From positions 1 to 20,424 of the forward strand of contig JAADFA010000135.1 in assembly GCA_013153135.1 (NCBI GenBank): a stretch of 20,424 bases of DNA, in the 5' to 3' direction. A model generated the notes under the pieces. It did no database searches. It saw only the letters and a program-made list of their open reading frames with translations, and was not told the DNA's origin. The translations under genes were made by a program, and so were the position numbers. Numbering within the stretch: position 1 is the stretch's first letter; each line of letters begins with the position of its first letter. Positions 1 to 7,060 of this stretch are shown piece by piece. The DNA comes from Chloroflexota bacterium (lineage in GTDB: Bacteria > Chloroflexota > Anaerolineae > Anaerolineales > DRMV01).

Positions 1-126
1 AAAATGGCGCGCAATCTAGCGCGCAGGCGTGTGGTGGCAAAGATAGCGGGCGGGTTTCGCCGCCCGCGGGTCAAGCGCGGCTTCAGCCGCCCGCGGCATG
101 GGCTTCTACGCGATTTGCCTGCACCC
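1..126. repeat. Partial copy of a dispersed MITE-like repeat, one end inside the window
   Basis: This gene-free stretch is a second, partial copy of the repeat element at 12511-12871. Bases 113-126 (ATTTGCCTGCACCC) match the terminal inverted repeat of that element with one mismatch. Bases 42-70 match the reverse complement of 12695-12723 with one mismatch, and also resemble the reverse complement of 12549-12574. The stretch contains two small palindromes: 46-67, with 8-bp arms around a GTTTCG loop, and 79-92, with GCGGCT and AGCCGC arms around TC. The other end of this copy lies outside the window. I see no gene in it. Confidence 0.7.
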
Positions 127-161
127 GCTTAGACCCTGTAAGGAGTATGCCAGGCCGAGGA

Positions 162-170
162 TGTTACAAT
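162..170 (+). promoter_or_regulatory. Possible extended -10 promoter for the histidine kinase gene
   Basis: TGT-TACAAT at 162-170 fits an extended -10 element (TGn followed by five of six bases of TATAAT). It lies about 38 bp before the preferred ATG at 209 and just outside the repeat end at 126. I see no good -35 box at normal spacing, so the call is tentative. Confidence 0.35.
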
Positions 171-208
171 TAACGCCCCGTCCATCTCTAAAGCATGGAA
201 CAACAACG

Positions 209-2476
209 ATGGATCTGCCGTTTTTACAGGACCCTCTCACCGAAGAGCCGGATAATATTTGCCGCTTCTGGAGCTATTTTGTCCGTCCAGCTGCGTCCCT
301 TCCGCCAGAAGAACAACGCCGCGCTCGATTTGTAAGCGCGATCTTCTTTACCCTTACCATCCTGTACACTCTGGGCGAGACGGTCCGCATTCTCATCACT
401 CGAACGGTTGGCCCCCACTTTCCTTGGGCGGTATTGGGCTTATGGCTGGTCTACGCGCTCAGCCGCACGCCTTATTACCGTTGGGCCAGCCGCCTTGGCG
501 TGACGTTGCTCGGCGTCATCGCGTGGGTGAGCTTGGCCACGGCCCCCGACCCCGGCCTGCCGGTACGTCCTTGGTACTTGCTCAGTGTGGTCCAATGGCT
601 GATTTACCCGCTGCTGCTAAGTGCCTTGCTCGCACCGCCTTGGGCGACCTTAGGATTTGGCCTGGTCAATTTGTTCGTAGTCGTCGCCATCGCCCATACC
701 CGCGGCTGGGGCTGGGAAGACATCAAACACGCCATCATGTTCCTCACCGGATTCCAAATCTTTGTGCTCTTCGTGAGCATGTTTCAGCATCGCTTCACCA
801 CCATGCTCCAACGTCAAACTCGCCAGCTCAGCCGCCAGCGAGTCTTCCTTACCCATTTGCTAAACTCTATCACCGAGCCTCTGTATATCATTGACGCAAA
901 AACTTATCAAATTATTCTAGCCAATGAAAAAGCCAAAGAAATGGGCATCCATCTGCACCCCCAGAGCCCGGTCTATTGCTACGCGCTCACCCACCGACGA
1001 GAAACACCTTGTGATCAAGAAGATGGCCACCCGTGTCCATTGCGTCAAGTTCGCGAGCAAAAAAGCACCGCAGTAGTCGAACATGTTCATTATCGAGCGG
1101 ACGGCACGCCATATTACGTAGAAGTGCGCGGCTATCCGGTGTTGGATGATGATGGCAATGTGCGGTTTATGATCGAGTATGCCATCGATATCACCGCGCG
1201 CAAAATGGCCGAGGCTCAGATTCGCAAGTTGGCACGCGCAGTAGAACATGCCGCGCACGGCATTGTGATCACCAATGCCGACGGTATCATCGAATACGTC
1301 AATCCCGCGTTCACCCGCATCACAGGCTACGAACCTGAAGAAGTTATCGGCCGCACGCCCCGCTTGCTGCGCTCAGGCTACCACACACCTGAGTTTTACC
1401 GCGAGCTGTGGGAAACCATCACTCAAGGCCGCGTGTGGCGCGGCGAGATCATCAATCGCCGCAAAAACGGTGAAATTTACTACGAATTCCAAACCATCGC
1501 GCCGGTGATGGACGAAAATGGCCGCATCACCCATTATGTAGCCATAAAGCAAGACATTACAGAATACAAACAGATGCAACAGCAGTTGGAGGAGGCCAAA
1601 CGCCGTGCCGAACAAGCCCTGCACTTCAAGCAGGCTTTTCTCGCCAGCGTGAGCCACGATATGCGCACCCCGTTGGGCGCCATCGTCGGCTATGTGGATA
1701 TGCTCCGTGAGGGCGTCTTTGGGCCTGTTACCCGGGAGCAACAAGAACGGTTAAACGCCATCGCCCAAGCAGCACAGCAGCTGCTGGAAATGGTCAACGA
1801 CCTGTTGCTCCAGGCTGAATTGGAGAGCGCGACTCTAAAGATTCAACGCGAGCGAGTGAGCCTGGATAAGCTCTTGCTTTCCTCGCGCGCGGTCTTGCTA
1901 AGCCAGGCTCAGCGCAAAGGTTTAGAGCTGCGCCTCGAGCGCGACCCCAACTTGCCCCCTGTCATCTGGGGCGATTTCCGCTTATTGCGCAGCATTCTTA
2001 ACAATCTCATCAGCAACGCCATCCGTTACACCCCGCGCGGGTGGGTACACGTGCGGCTATATCGGGTTGATAAAGATCACTGGGCGATCGAGGTACGCGA
2101 TACCGGCATTGGCATGAGCAAGGAGCAAATCCTACACATTTTTGAGCCGTTCTACACCACAGGCGAACGGAACCGCACGGGCATCCCCTCCGCGGGTCTG
2201 GGGTTGGCCATTGTGCGCCAGCTGGTCGAAGCCCTGGGCGGCCGCATCGAAGTCCAAAGCGAACCGGGCAAAGGGTCAGTCTTTACGGTCATTTTGCCCC
2301 TCGAACCCGCGCCAGCGGGAGATACGGACCGCCTCAGCCATGATTTGATCGCGGAACAACACGGCGTGAACCCCCAGGCCACGCCTACGGCCAACGACGC
2401 CGAGGCTGACCGCGCGGGGCCGTCAACAGGAGGTGAGCATCATGCATCAGGAATGGCGAACGTGGGCTCAACGTGA
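209..2476 (+). CDS. Membrane-bound PAS sensor histidine kinase (orphan)
   Basis: This is a hybrid-free sensor kinase of 755 residues that would autophosphorylate on histidine in response to an unknown signal. From the N-terminus it shows about six hydrophobic segments (residues 41-193), a PAS domain (about 215-330), a second PAS/PAC domain (about 340-455), a short coiled coil (455-475), and a HisKA domain with the H-box SHDMRTP (H483). The HATPase domain follows, with N-box NNLISNA (N603), G1 DTGIGM, F-box FEPFY and G2 GLGLA. The first PAS domain holds a cysteine cluster (C257, C268, C276, in the pattern PC..EDGHPCPL). A low-complexity tail (700-755) follows the catalytic domain. The reading frame is open from 98, but residues before 209 come from repeat-derived sequence. 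ATG 209 is preferred although its Shine-Dalgarno is weak; ATG 161 is an alternative. No response regulator is adjacent, so its partner must be elsewhere. Confidence 0.9.
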   Translation: MDLPFLQDPLTEEPDNICRFWSYFVRPAASLPPEEQRRARFVSAIFFTLTILYTLGETVRILITRTVGPHFPWAVLGLWLVYALSRTPYYRWASRLGVTLLGVIAWVSLATAPDPGLPVRPWYLLSVVQWLIYPLLLSALLAPPWATLGFGLVNLFVVVAIAHTRGWGWEDIKHAIMFLTGFQIFVLFVSMFQHRFTTMLQRQTRQLSRQRVFLTHLLNSITEPLYIIDAKTYQIILANEKAKEMGIHLHPQSPVYCYALTHRRETPCDQEDGHPCPLRQVREQKSTAVVEHVHYRADGTPYYVEVRGYPVLDDDGNVRFMIEYAIDITARKMAEAQIRKLARAVEHAAHGIVITNADGIIEYVNPAFTRITGYEPEEVIGRTPRLLRSGYHTPEFYRELWETITQGRVWRGEIINRRKNGEIYYEFQTIAPVMDENGRITHYVAIKQDITEYKQMQQQLEEAKRRAEQALHFKQAFLASVSHDMRTPLGAIVGYVDMLREGVFGPVTREQQERLNAIAQAAQQLLEMVNDLLLQAELESATLKIQRERVSLDKLLLSSRAVLLSQAQRKGLELRLERDPNLPPVIWGDFRLLRSILNNLISNAIRYTPRGWVHVRLYRVDKDHWAIEVRDTGIGMSKEQILHIFEPFYTTGERNRTGIPSAGLGLAIVRQLVEALGGRIEVQSEPGKGSVFTVILPLEPAPAGDTDRLSHDLIAEQHGVNPQATPTANDAEADRAGPSTGGEHHASGMANVGST

Positions 2477-2822
2477 GCTGGCCGCGGCTTACCAGGACCG
2501 CGCGGCTGGCAAAGAGGGACGGGCGCGTGTACGCGCACGGCGTATCGCGGGGGTTATTGCGGAAGAATACCTCCGCCGTCAAGGCCAAACCCACGCTTTT
2601 GGCCAGAATGCGCTGCGCATCCTCGAAATGCTTTGGCGTCGACCCGAGATCTCAGGTCGTACACGGCAGTTGCTCACCCACTTCCTGATGCGGGTGGATA
2701 CCAACTTCCAGCTCCCGCCCGGCGTGGATCTGCTCCAGGACGTGCAAGCCTTCGCGCAGGAGCTGCTAGGCGAGCCGCTCACGCCCGAGCCCGAACCCAG
2801 CGATGCGGGAGGTGAGGCATGA
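2442..2822 (+). CDS. Small helical protein of unknown function
   Basis: I do not recognise this protein of 126 residues. It is rich in Arg, Ala, Glu and Leu, looks almost entirely alpha-helical and soluble, and ends in a Pro/Glu-rich tail. It has no visible signal peptide, membrane segment or cysteine. The ATG at 2442 is preferred because GGAGG at 2429-2433 sits 8 nt upstream; a GTG at 2433 overlaps that Shine-Dalgarno. The gene begins 35 nt inside the 3' end of the histidine kinase gene in another frame. Its stop overlaps the start of the methyltransferase gene in an ATGA (2819-2822), so the three genes are probably co-translated. Strong ribosome-binding signals on both sides and the tight packing support a real gene. 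A role with the kinase or methyltransferase is only inferred from position. Confidence 0.75.
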   Translation: MHQEWRTWAQRELAAAYQDRAAGKEGRARVRARRIAGVIAEEYLRRQGQTHAFGQNALRILEMLWRRPEISGRTRQLLTHFLMRVDTNFQLPPGVDLLQDVQAFAQELLGEPLTPEPEPSDAGGEA

Positions 2823-3718
2823 CGCGCCGCATCGCGCCCGCACGTTGGGCCATGCTCTTAGCTGGGATTGGTGTGCTCTTGTGGGCCTGGCCGAGCGCCG
2901 TCGGATGGGTGCGCATCCTGGGTTACGCGGCCCTCGCCTGGGCCGTGATGCTTCCAAGCCGCAAAGGCGTACATCCATGGGCCGGGCTTGCGGTCGTAGC
3001 CGTCGCCGTATTTCTTGCAGCCGCGCGCCACGCCCAAGCCGCGCTGCCCGCGCTCGTGCGTGAAGCATGGCTGGGACTCTTGGGCTGGCTGCTCGGCTGG
3101 GGCTTGGCTTTCCTCTTCTCTCGTCGTGGCTACGACCCGCACTTTGACTTTCTGCCCGTGCCTTGGGTCTATGGCCTTCTAGCTCGCTATGGTCACCGCG
3201 CGCGGCCCGGCCGCTTGCTCCGCCTCGCGACCATTCAACCTAAGCACGATGTGCTCGACCTGGGAGGCGGAGCCGGACGGGTAGCCCGCTTTATCCAGGC
3301 CCGTCGGGTGATCATCGTGGATCCGTCCTTGGCCATGCTTACTAGCGGCCCAAACCAAGCCCATGTGCGCCGTGTCCAAGGCTTTGCCGAAGCCCTTCCT
3401 CTACCCAATCACAGCGTGGACCGCATCATCATCGTCGATACCTTCCACCACATCCGTGGCAAGGAAGAGGCTCTGCGTGAAGTGTGGCGCGTGCTCCGAC
3501 CTGGGGGGCGTCTGGTTATTGAAGAGCCTGACGCGACGCGTTGGGTCGGCAGGCTCATTGCCTGGGGCGAACGAGTCCTGGCCATGAATAGCAGCTTTTG
3601 GCCGCCCGAAGTCATTCCCCGCTACCTGCCCGACGCGAAGGCCACCATCGTGCGCGATGCATGGCGCGCGTGGATCGTACTCGACAAGCCTGATGGACAG
3701 CGGACCGCAGGCTCGTAA
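2819..3718 (+). CDS. Class I SAM-dependent methyltransferase with an N-terminal membrane region
   Basis: This 299-residue protein combines three or four hydrophobic segments (about 9-27, 33-46, 54-70 and 84-101) with a UbiE/Methyltransf_11-type catalytic domain (about 130-240). SAM-binding motif I is LDLGGGAGRVA (146-156). An acidic residue after the second strand is D168 (IIVDPS), and later motifs are RIIIVDTFHHI (202-212) and LRPGGRLVIEEP (226-237). The fold is the one used by quinone and lipid methyltransferases, and the membrane anchor suggests a lipid-soluble substrate; this is inference, and the substrate cannot be read from the sequence. The start is clear: GGGAGG precedes the ATG and the start overlaps the upstream stop by 4 nt. 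The next gene begins 30 nt downstream. Confidence 0.85.
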   Translation: MTRRIAPARWAMLLAGIGVLLWAWPSAVGWVRILGYAALAWAVMLPSRKGVHPWAGLAVVAVAVFLAAARHAQAALPALVREAWLGLLGWLLGWGLAFLFSRRGYDPHFDFLPVPWVYGLLARYGHRARPGRLLRLATIQPKHDVLDLGGGAGRVARFIQARRVIIVDPSLAMLTSGPNQAHVRRVQGFAEALPLPNHSVDRIIIVDTFHHIRGKEEALREVWRVLRPGGRLVIEEPDATRWVGRLIAWGERVLAMNSSFWPPEVIPRYLPDAKATIVRDAWRAWIVLDKPDGQRTAGS

Positions 3719-3748
3719 GATTATGAGATATTCGAAAGAGGAGGCGCT

Positions 3749-5002
3749 GTGCGTGACGAGGTTCCCGCTCGCTTAGCCGAAGCCCAATTGGACGCGTTGG
3801 TCGTAATAGGGCCAGGACAGCACAACCCCGCGATGGTGTACCTGCTGGGCCGGCCAACTGCCTTAACCGACGCGGTACTCATCTACCCGCGGGAAGGCGA
3901 AGCGCTGCTGTTCCATTCACCCATGGAACGCGACGCGGCCGCACAAACAGGATTGCCCACGCGAGGATTCGATCGCTATCCATTCACGCGCTACCTCAAG
4001 CAGCATAACGGCGACCGTTTCCGCGCGCGCGTCGCACGCTGGCGCGACATCCTGCGCGACGTAGGGCTCGCGCAGAGCCGATTCGCGGTGGTGGGACGCG
4101 TCGAGTTTAGCCATGGCTGGAGCCTATGGCAGGCTCTCGCGCACGAGCTCCCCAAGGCGCAGATCTTAGGGCGTGAAGGATGGAACGCGCTCGCGGCCGC
4201 TCGGATGCGTAAGGGGCCCGAAGAAGTTGAGGCCATTCGCCGAGTCGGTCGCGCGACAGTGGCCATTGTTGACCGCACGCGCGCGTGGCTGCGTCAGCTC
4301 TATGCCGCGGACGATGGCCGGGTAGTCGACGCTCAGGGGCAGACTGTAACCATTGGGCATGTTAAGCGACGCATTCGTCGTTGGCTGGCCGAGGCCGATC
4401 TCGAAATCCCCCATGGGCTTATCTTCGCCCAAGGCCGAGACGCTGGCGTGCCGCACAACCCTGGCAACCCCGAGCAACCCCTCTACGTGGGCCAGACCAT
4501 TGTGTTCGATATCTTCCCCCAAGAGGCGGGTGGCGGCTATTTTTATGACTTCACCCGCACATGGGTCCTGGGCCGAGCCACCGAGGAACAAAAGCGCCTG
4601 CATCATCATGTGCGCGTGGCCTTCGAGCGCGCGCTGGCACGGACGCGCGCGGGGGAAGCATGGGAGGCACCCTACCTCGCGGCTGCGGAATACCTCGAGA
4701 GTCACGGCCATCCCACCCTGCGCACCCGGAGCGGCACGCAGACGGGCTTCGTGCACAGCCTCGGCCACGGCTTAGGCCTAGAAATCCACGAAGACCCTCG
4801 GCTCATGGCCGGCGCGACCCAACCCTTGGAACCGGGTATGGTGGTAACCATTGAGCCAGGCTTGTATTATCCCAACCGGGGCCTGGGCTTTCGGCTGGAA
4901 GATACCGTGTGGATCCGGGACGATGGCCAGGCGGAGATTTTGGTTCCCTACCCTTACGATTTGGAAATTCCCCTCGCGAACCTAGGCCCAACCACAGCCT
5001 AG
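3749..5002 (+). CDS. M24 family metallopeptidase (Xaa-Pro aminopeptidase/prolidase-like)
   Basis: This is a 417-residue cytosolic metallopeptidase with a creatinase-like N-terminal domain (about 1-150) and a pita-bread catalytic domain (about 160-410). All five expected dinuclear metal ligands are visible: D254 (VFD), D267 (YDFTRTW), H340 (in HSLGHGLG, with H336 also conserved), E369 (TIEPG) and E384 (RLEDT). The two Asp ligands are 13 residues apart, against the usual 11, because of an extra Gly-rich turn. Family knowledge says it removes the N-terminal residue of Xaa-Pro peptides or cleaves Xaa-Pro dipeptides; exact specificity is not resolved. The start is a GTG preceded by AGGAGG at 3739-3744, and no better in-frame start is nearby. 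tsaD follows after 22 nt, so they are likely co-transcribed. Confidence 0.9.
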   Translation: MRDEVPARLAEAQLDALVVIGPGQHNPAMVYLLGRPTALTDAVLIYPREGEALLFHSPMERDAAAQTGLPTRGFDRYPFTRYLKQHNGDRFRARVARWRDILRDVGLAQSRFAVVGRVEFSHGWSLWQALAHELPKAQILGREGWNALAAARMRKGPEEVEAIRRVGRATVAIVDRTRAWLRQLYAADDGRVVDAQGQTVTIGHVKRRIRRWLAEADLEIPHGLIFAQGRDAGVPHNPGNPEQPLYVGQTIVFDIFPQEAGGGYFYDFTRTWVLGRATEEQKRLHHHVRVAFERALARTRAGEAWEAPYLAAAEYLESHGHPTLRTRSGTQTGFVHSLGHGLGLEIHEDPRLMAGATQPLEPGMVVTIEPGLYYPNRGLGFRLEDTVWIRDDGQAEILVPYPYDLEIPLANLGPTTA

Positions 5003-5024
5003 GCCGCGGGACGTGGAGGACGGC

Positions 5025-6077
5025 ATGCGCATACTGGCCATTGAGACGTCGTGCGATGAAACTGGGGCTGCTGTGGTCGAGGACGGGCAGCGAATTTTGA
5101 GCAACGTGGTTGCATCCCAAGCCGCGTTGCACGCGCGCTTTGGCGGTGTGTTTCCCGAGGTTGCGTCGCGGCAGCATGTGCGCACCTTGTACCCAGTAGT
5201 GCAGCAGGCCCTGCGTGAGGCCGCGCTGCGTTTGGCTGAAGTGGACGCGCTGGCCGTCACGCGCGGGCCAGGGCTGCCGGGCTCGCTCACCGTGGGCGTG
5301 AACTTCGCGAAAGGTCTGGCCCTGGCTACGGGCCTCCCTTTGCTGGGTGTGCATCACTTGGAAGCCCATATCTACGCGGCCTGGCTACGCTACGAAGGTC
5401 AGGCGAACCGGCCAGAACCGGAATTCCCGTTGATCGCCCTGATTGTATCTGGGGGACATACCGAGCTCGTTCTGATGAAAGGGCACTTGCGTTACCGTCG
5501 GCTGGGCGGCACGCGTGACGACGCCGCGGGCGAGGCATTCGATAAGGTTGCGCGGCTGCTCGGGCTCACCTATCCCGGCGGTCCCGCGATCCAAAAAGCT
5601 GCGGAGCAGGGCGACCCGCGTGCGTTCGCGTTCCCGCGGCCCAGGCTGCCCAACACGTGGGATTTTTCCTTCAGCGGTCTCAAGACCGCGGTCCTGCGCG
5701 AGGTGCGCCGCTGGCAGGCCAAGAACAAGCCCCTGCCTGTAGCTGATCTGGCCGCGTCTTTCCAGGCTGCGGTGGTGGACGTGCTGGTTGAGAAGAGCCT
5801 CGCGGCCGTGCGAGAGTTCCACGCGCGCAGCCTCATAGTCGCGGGCGGTGTCGCGGCGAACCGGCTCCTACGCACGCGCATCCAGCAAGAAAGTCCGGTG
5901 CCGGTCCACATTCCGCCATTGAGCCTGTGCACCGACAACGCGGCTATGGTCGCGGCCGCGGCCGAACGCCGCTTTGCTGCGGGCCAGCGGGATGGGCTGG
6001 ACTTCGACGTCATGCCCACCTGGTCGCTGAGTGAAGTCTCGCTGCCTGAACCCGCGGAAGAACACGAAGCGGCCTGA
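5025..6077 (+). CDS. tsaD: tRNA N6-threonylcarbamoyladenosine transferase TsaD
   Basis: TsaD (Kae1/Qri7 family) transfers the threonylcarbamoyl group from threonylcarbamoyl-AMP to A37 of ANN-decoding tRNAs, acting with TsaB and TsaE. The 350-residue protein shows the family landmarks in order: IETSCDET at the N-terminus, TRGPGLPGSL (79-88), the metal-binding HHLEAH (H111 and H115), VSGGHTEL (141-148), GEAFDKVARLLGL (169-181), FSFSGLKT (214-221), VAGGVAANR (272-280) and CTDNAAM with the metal ligand D304. ATG 5025 is chosen because GGAGG at 5015-5019 lies just upstream; a GTG at 5013 overlaps that site. It is the last gene of the plus-strand run and faces the lysZ-like gene. tsaB and tsaE are not in this window. 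Confidence 0.97.
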   Translation: MRILAIETSCDETGAAVVEDGQRILSNVVASQAALHARFGGVFPEVASRQHVRTLYPVVQQALREAALRLAEVDALAVTRGPGLPGSLTVGVNFAKGLALATGLPLLGVHHLEAHIYAAWLRYEGQANRPEPEFPLIALIVSGGHTELVLMKGHLRYRRLGGTRDDAAGEAFDKVARLLGLTYPGGPAIQKAAEQGDPRAFAFPRPRLPNTWDFSFSGLKTAVLREVRRWQAKNKPLPVADLAASFQAAVVDVLVEKSLAAVREFHARSLIVAGGVAANRLLRTRIQQESPVPVHIPPLSLCTDNAAMVAAAAERRFAAGQRDGLDFDVMPTWSLSEVSLPEPAEEHEAA

Positions 6078-6149
6078 TGGGCTGATTTTTGCCCGTTGTT
6101 TCTATGAGTTTTGCCAGGAATGGCTACACGCAGAATCCTTTAACTACAC

Positions 6150-6174
6150 CACGGGCGCGACAATCGCGCCCGTG
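6150..6174. terminator. Perfect hairpin between convergent genes, probable bidirectional terminator
   Basis: An 11-bp perfect stem (CACGGGCGCGA paired with TCGCGCCCGTG) closes a CAA loop between the tsaD and lysZ-like stop codons. Neither side has a proper T-run, so it is not a classic intrinsic terminator. Its position between two converging operons makes transcription termination or 3'-end protection the most likely role. The rest of the 128-nt gap shows nothing else I can name. Confidence 0.6.
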
Positions 6175-6205
6175 ACTATACGCAATCGCGGAGCCTCAAA
6201 AAGGG

Positions 6206-7018
6206 CTACACGCGGCCTTGAATCAGGGTCCCATGCCCCGCAAGGGCCCGACGCACGGGCTCTGCTACCCGGCCATCCGCAATAATCACCCGACCCACGC
6301 CCCCCTCAAGCGCCTCACGCGCGGCCAGCACTTTCTTCTTCATCCGGTTTTTGGCATATTCCATCGCCTGGTCCAGCTCGGCCATGCTCATGCGCCGGAT
6401 GAGGGTTCGCTCGTCGGGGAACGCACGCAGGAGCCCCGGCGCGGCCGTGAGCAGCAACAAAGTCTCCGCACCCAAGGCCGCAGCAATCATCGCGGCCGCG
6501 CGATCCGCATCCACGTTAAGCGCTTCGCCCTTTTCGCTCACAGCCAACGGCGCGATCACGGGCACGTACCCCTCTGCTAAGAGCAAGCGCAAAAGATTCA
6601 CGTTCACGTCGGTGATCTTGCCCGTATAGTCCCCACGCAAAACCTTGCGCTTCCCGTTCTCGATAATCTTGATCGCTCCCTTGCGCCGGGCTTGTAGTAA
6701 ACGCCCATCGAGGCCGCTCAAGCCCACGGCGTTAACCCCCGCCTGTTGCAATTGCTCGACCAACAAACCGTTCACTTTGCCTCGCACGGCCATAAGAAAG
6801 ATCTCGAGCGTCTGGCGATCGGTATAGCGGCTGGTGAAACCCGAGGGCGACGTAACAAAGCGCGGGGGATGGCCCAGGGCCTCGCCCAGGGCGTTGGCCT
6901 CAGCCGAGCCGCCATGAACCAAGACCAGAGGCTCACCAGCCTGCTGCAACGCGGCTACATCGCGAACAATGGCTGCGAAATCGACGCCTTCCGTGCCACC
7001 CAGTTTGATGACCAACAT
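6206..7018 (-). CDS. lysZ: [LysW]-aminoadipate/glutamate kinase (LysZ/ArgB family)
   Basis: This is an amino acid kinase of 270 residues. Family knowledge: ArgB phosphorylates N-acetylglutamate, while LysZ phosphorylates aminoadipate (or glutamate) carried on the small protein LysW, in lysine or arginine synthesis. Visible landmarks are the N-terminal phosphate loop VIKLGG (3-8), VHGGSAEAN (34-42), the signature SPSGFTSRYTDRQT (57-70), typical of LysZ rather than ArgB, the nucleotide-site stretch LNVDADRAAAMIA (167-179), and KNRMKKKVLAA near the C-terminus. ATG 7018 is preferred because GGAGG lies 5-7 nt upstream; an in-frame ATG at 7042 lacks this. It lies 42 nt after the ssnA-like gene and is probably co-transcribed with it. 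No lysW, lysX or lysY gene is visible here, so LysZ versus ArgB is judged from the signature alone. Confidence 0.85.
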   Translation of the reverse strand: MLVIKLGGTEGVDFAAIVRDVAALQQAGEPLVLVHGGSAEANALGEALGHPPRFVTSPSGFTSRYTDRQTLEIFLMAVRGKVNGLLVEQLQQAGVNAVGLSGLDGRLLQARRKGAIKIIENGKRKVLRGDYTGKITDVNVNLLRLLLAEGYVPVIAPLAVSEKGEALNVDADRAAAMIAAALGAETLLLLTAAPGLLRAFPDERTLIRRMSMAELDQAMEYAKNRMKKKVLAAREALEGGVGRVIIADGRVAEPVRRALAGHGTLIQGRV

Positions 7019-7060
7019 GTGCCCCTCCAGAACTTGCCACAACCGCGGCCATGGTCTACT

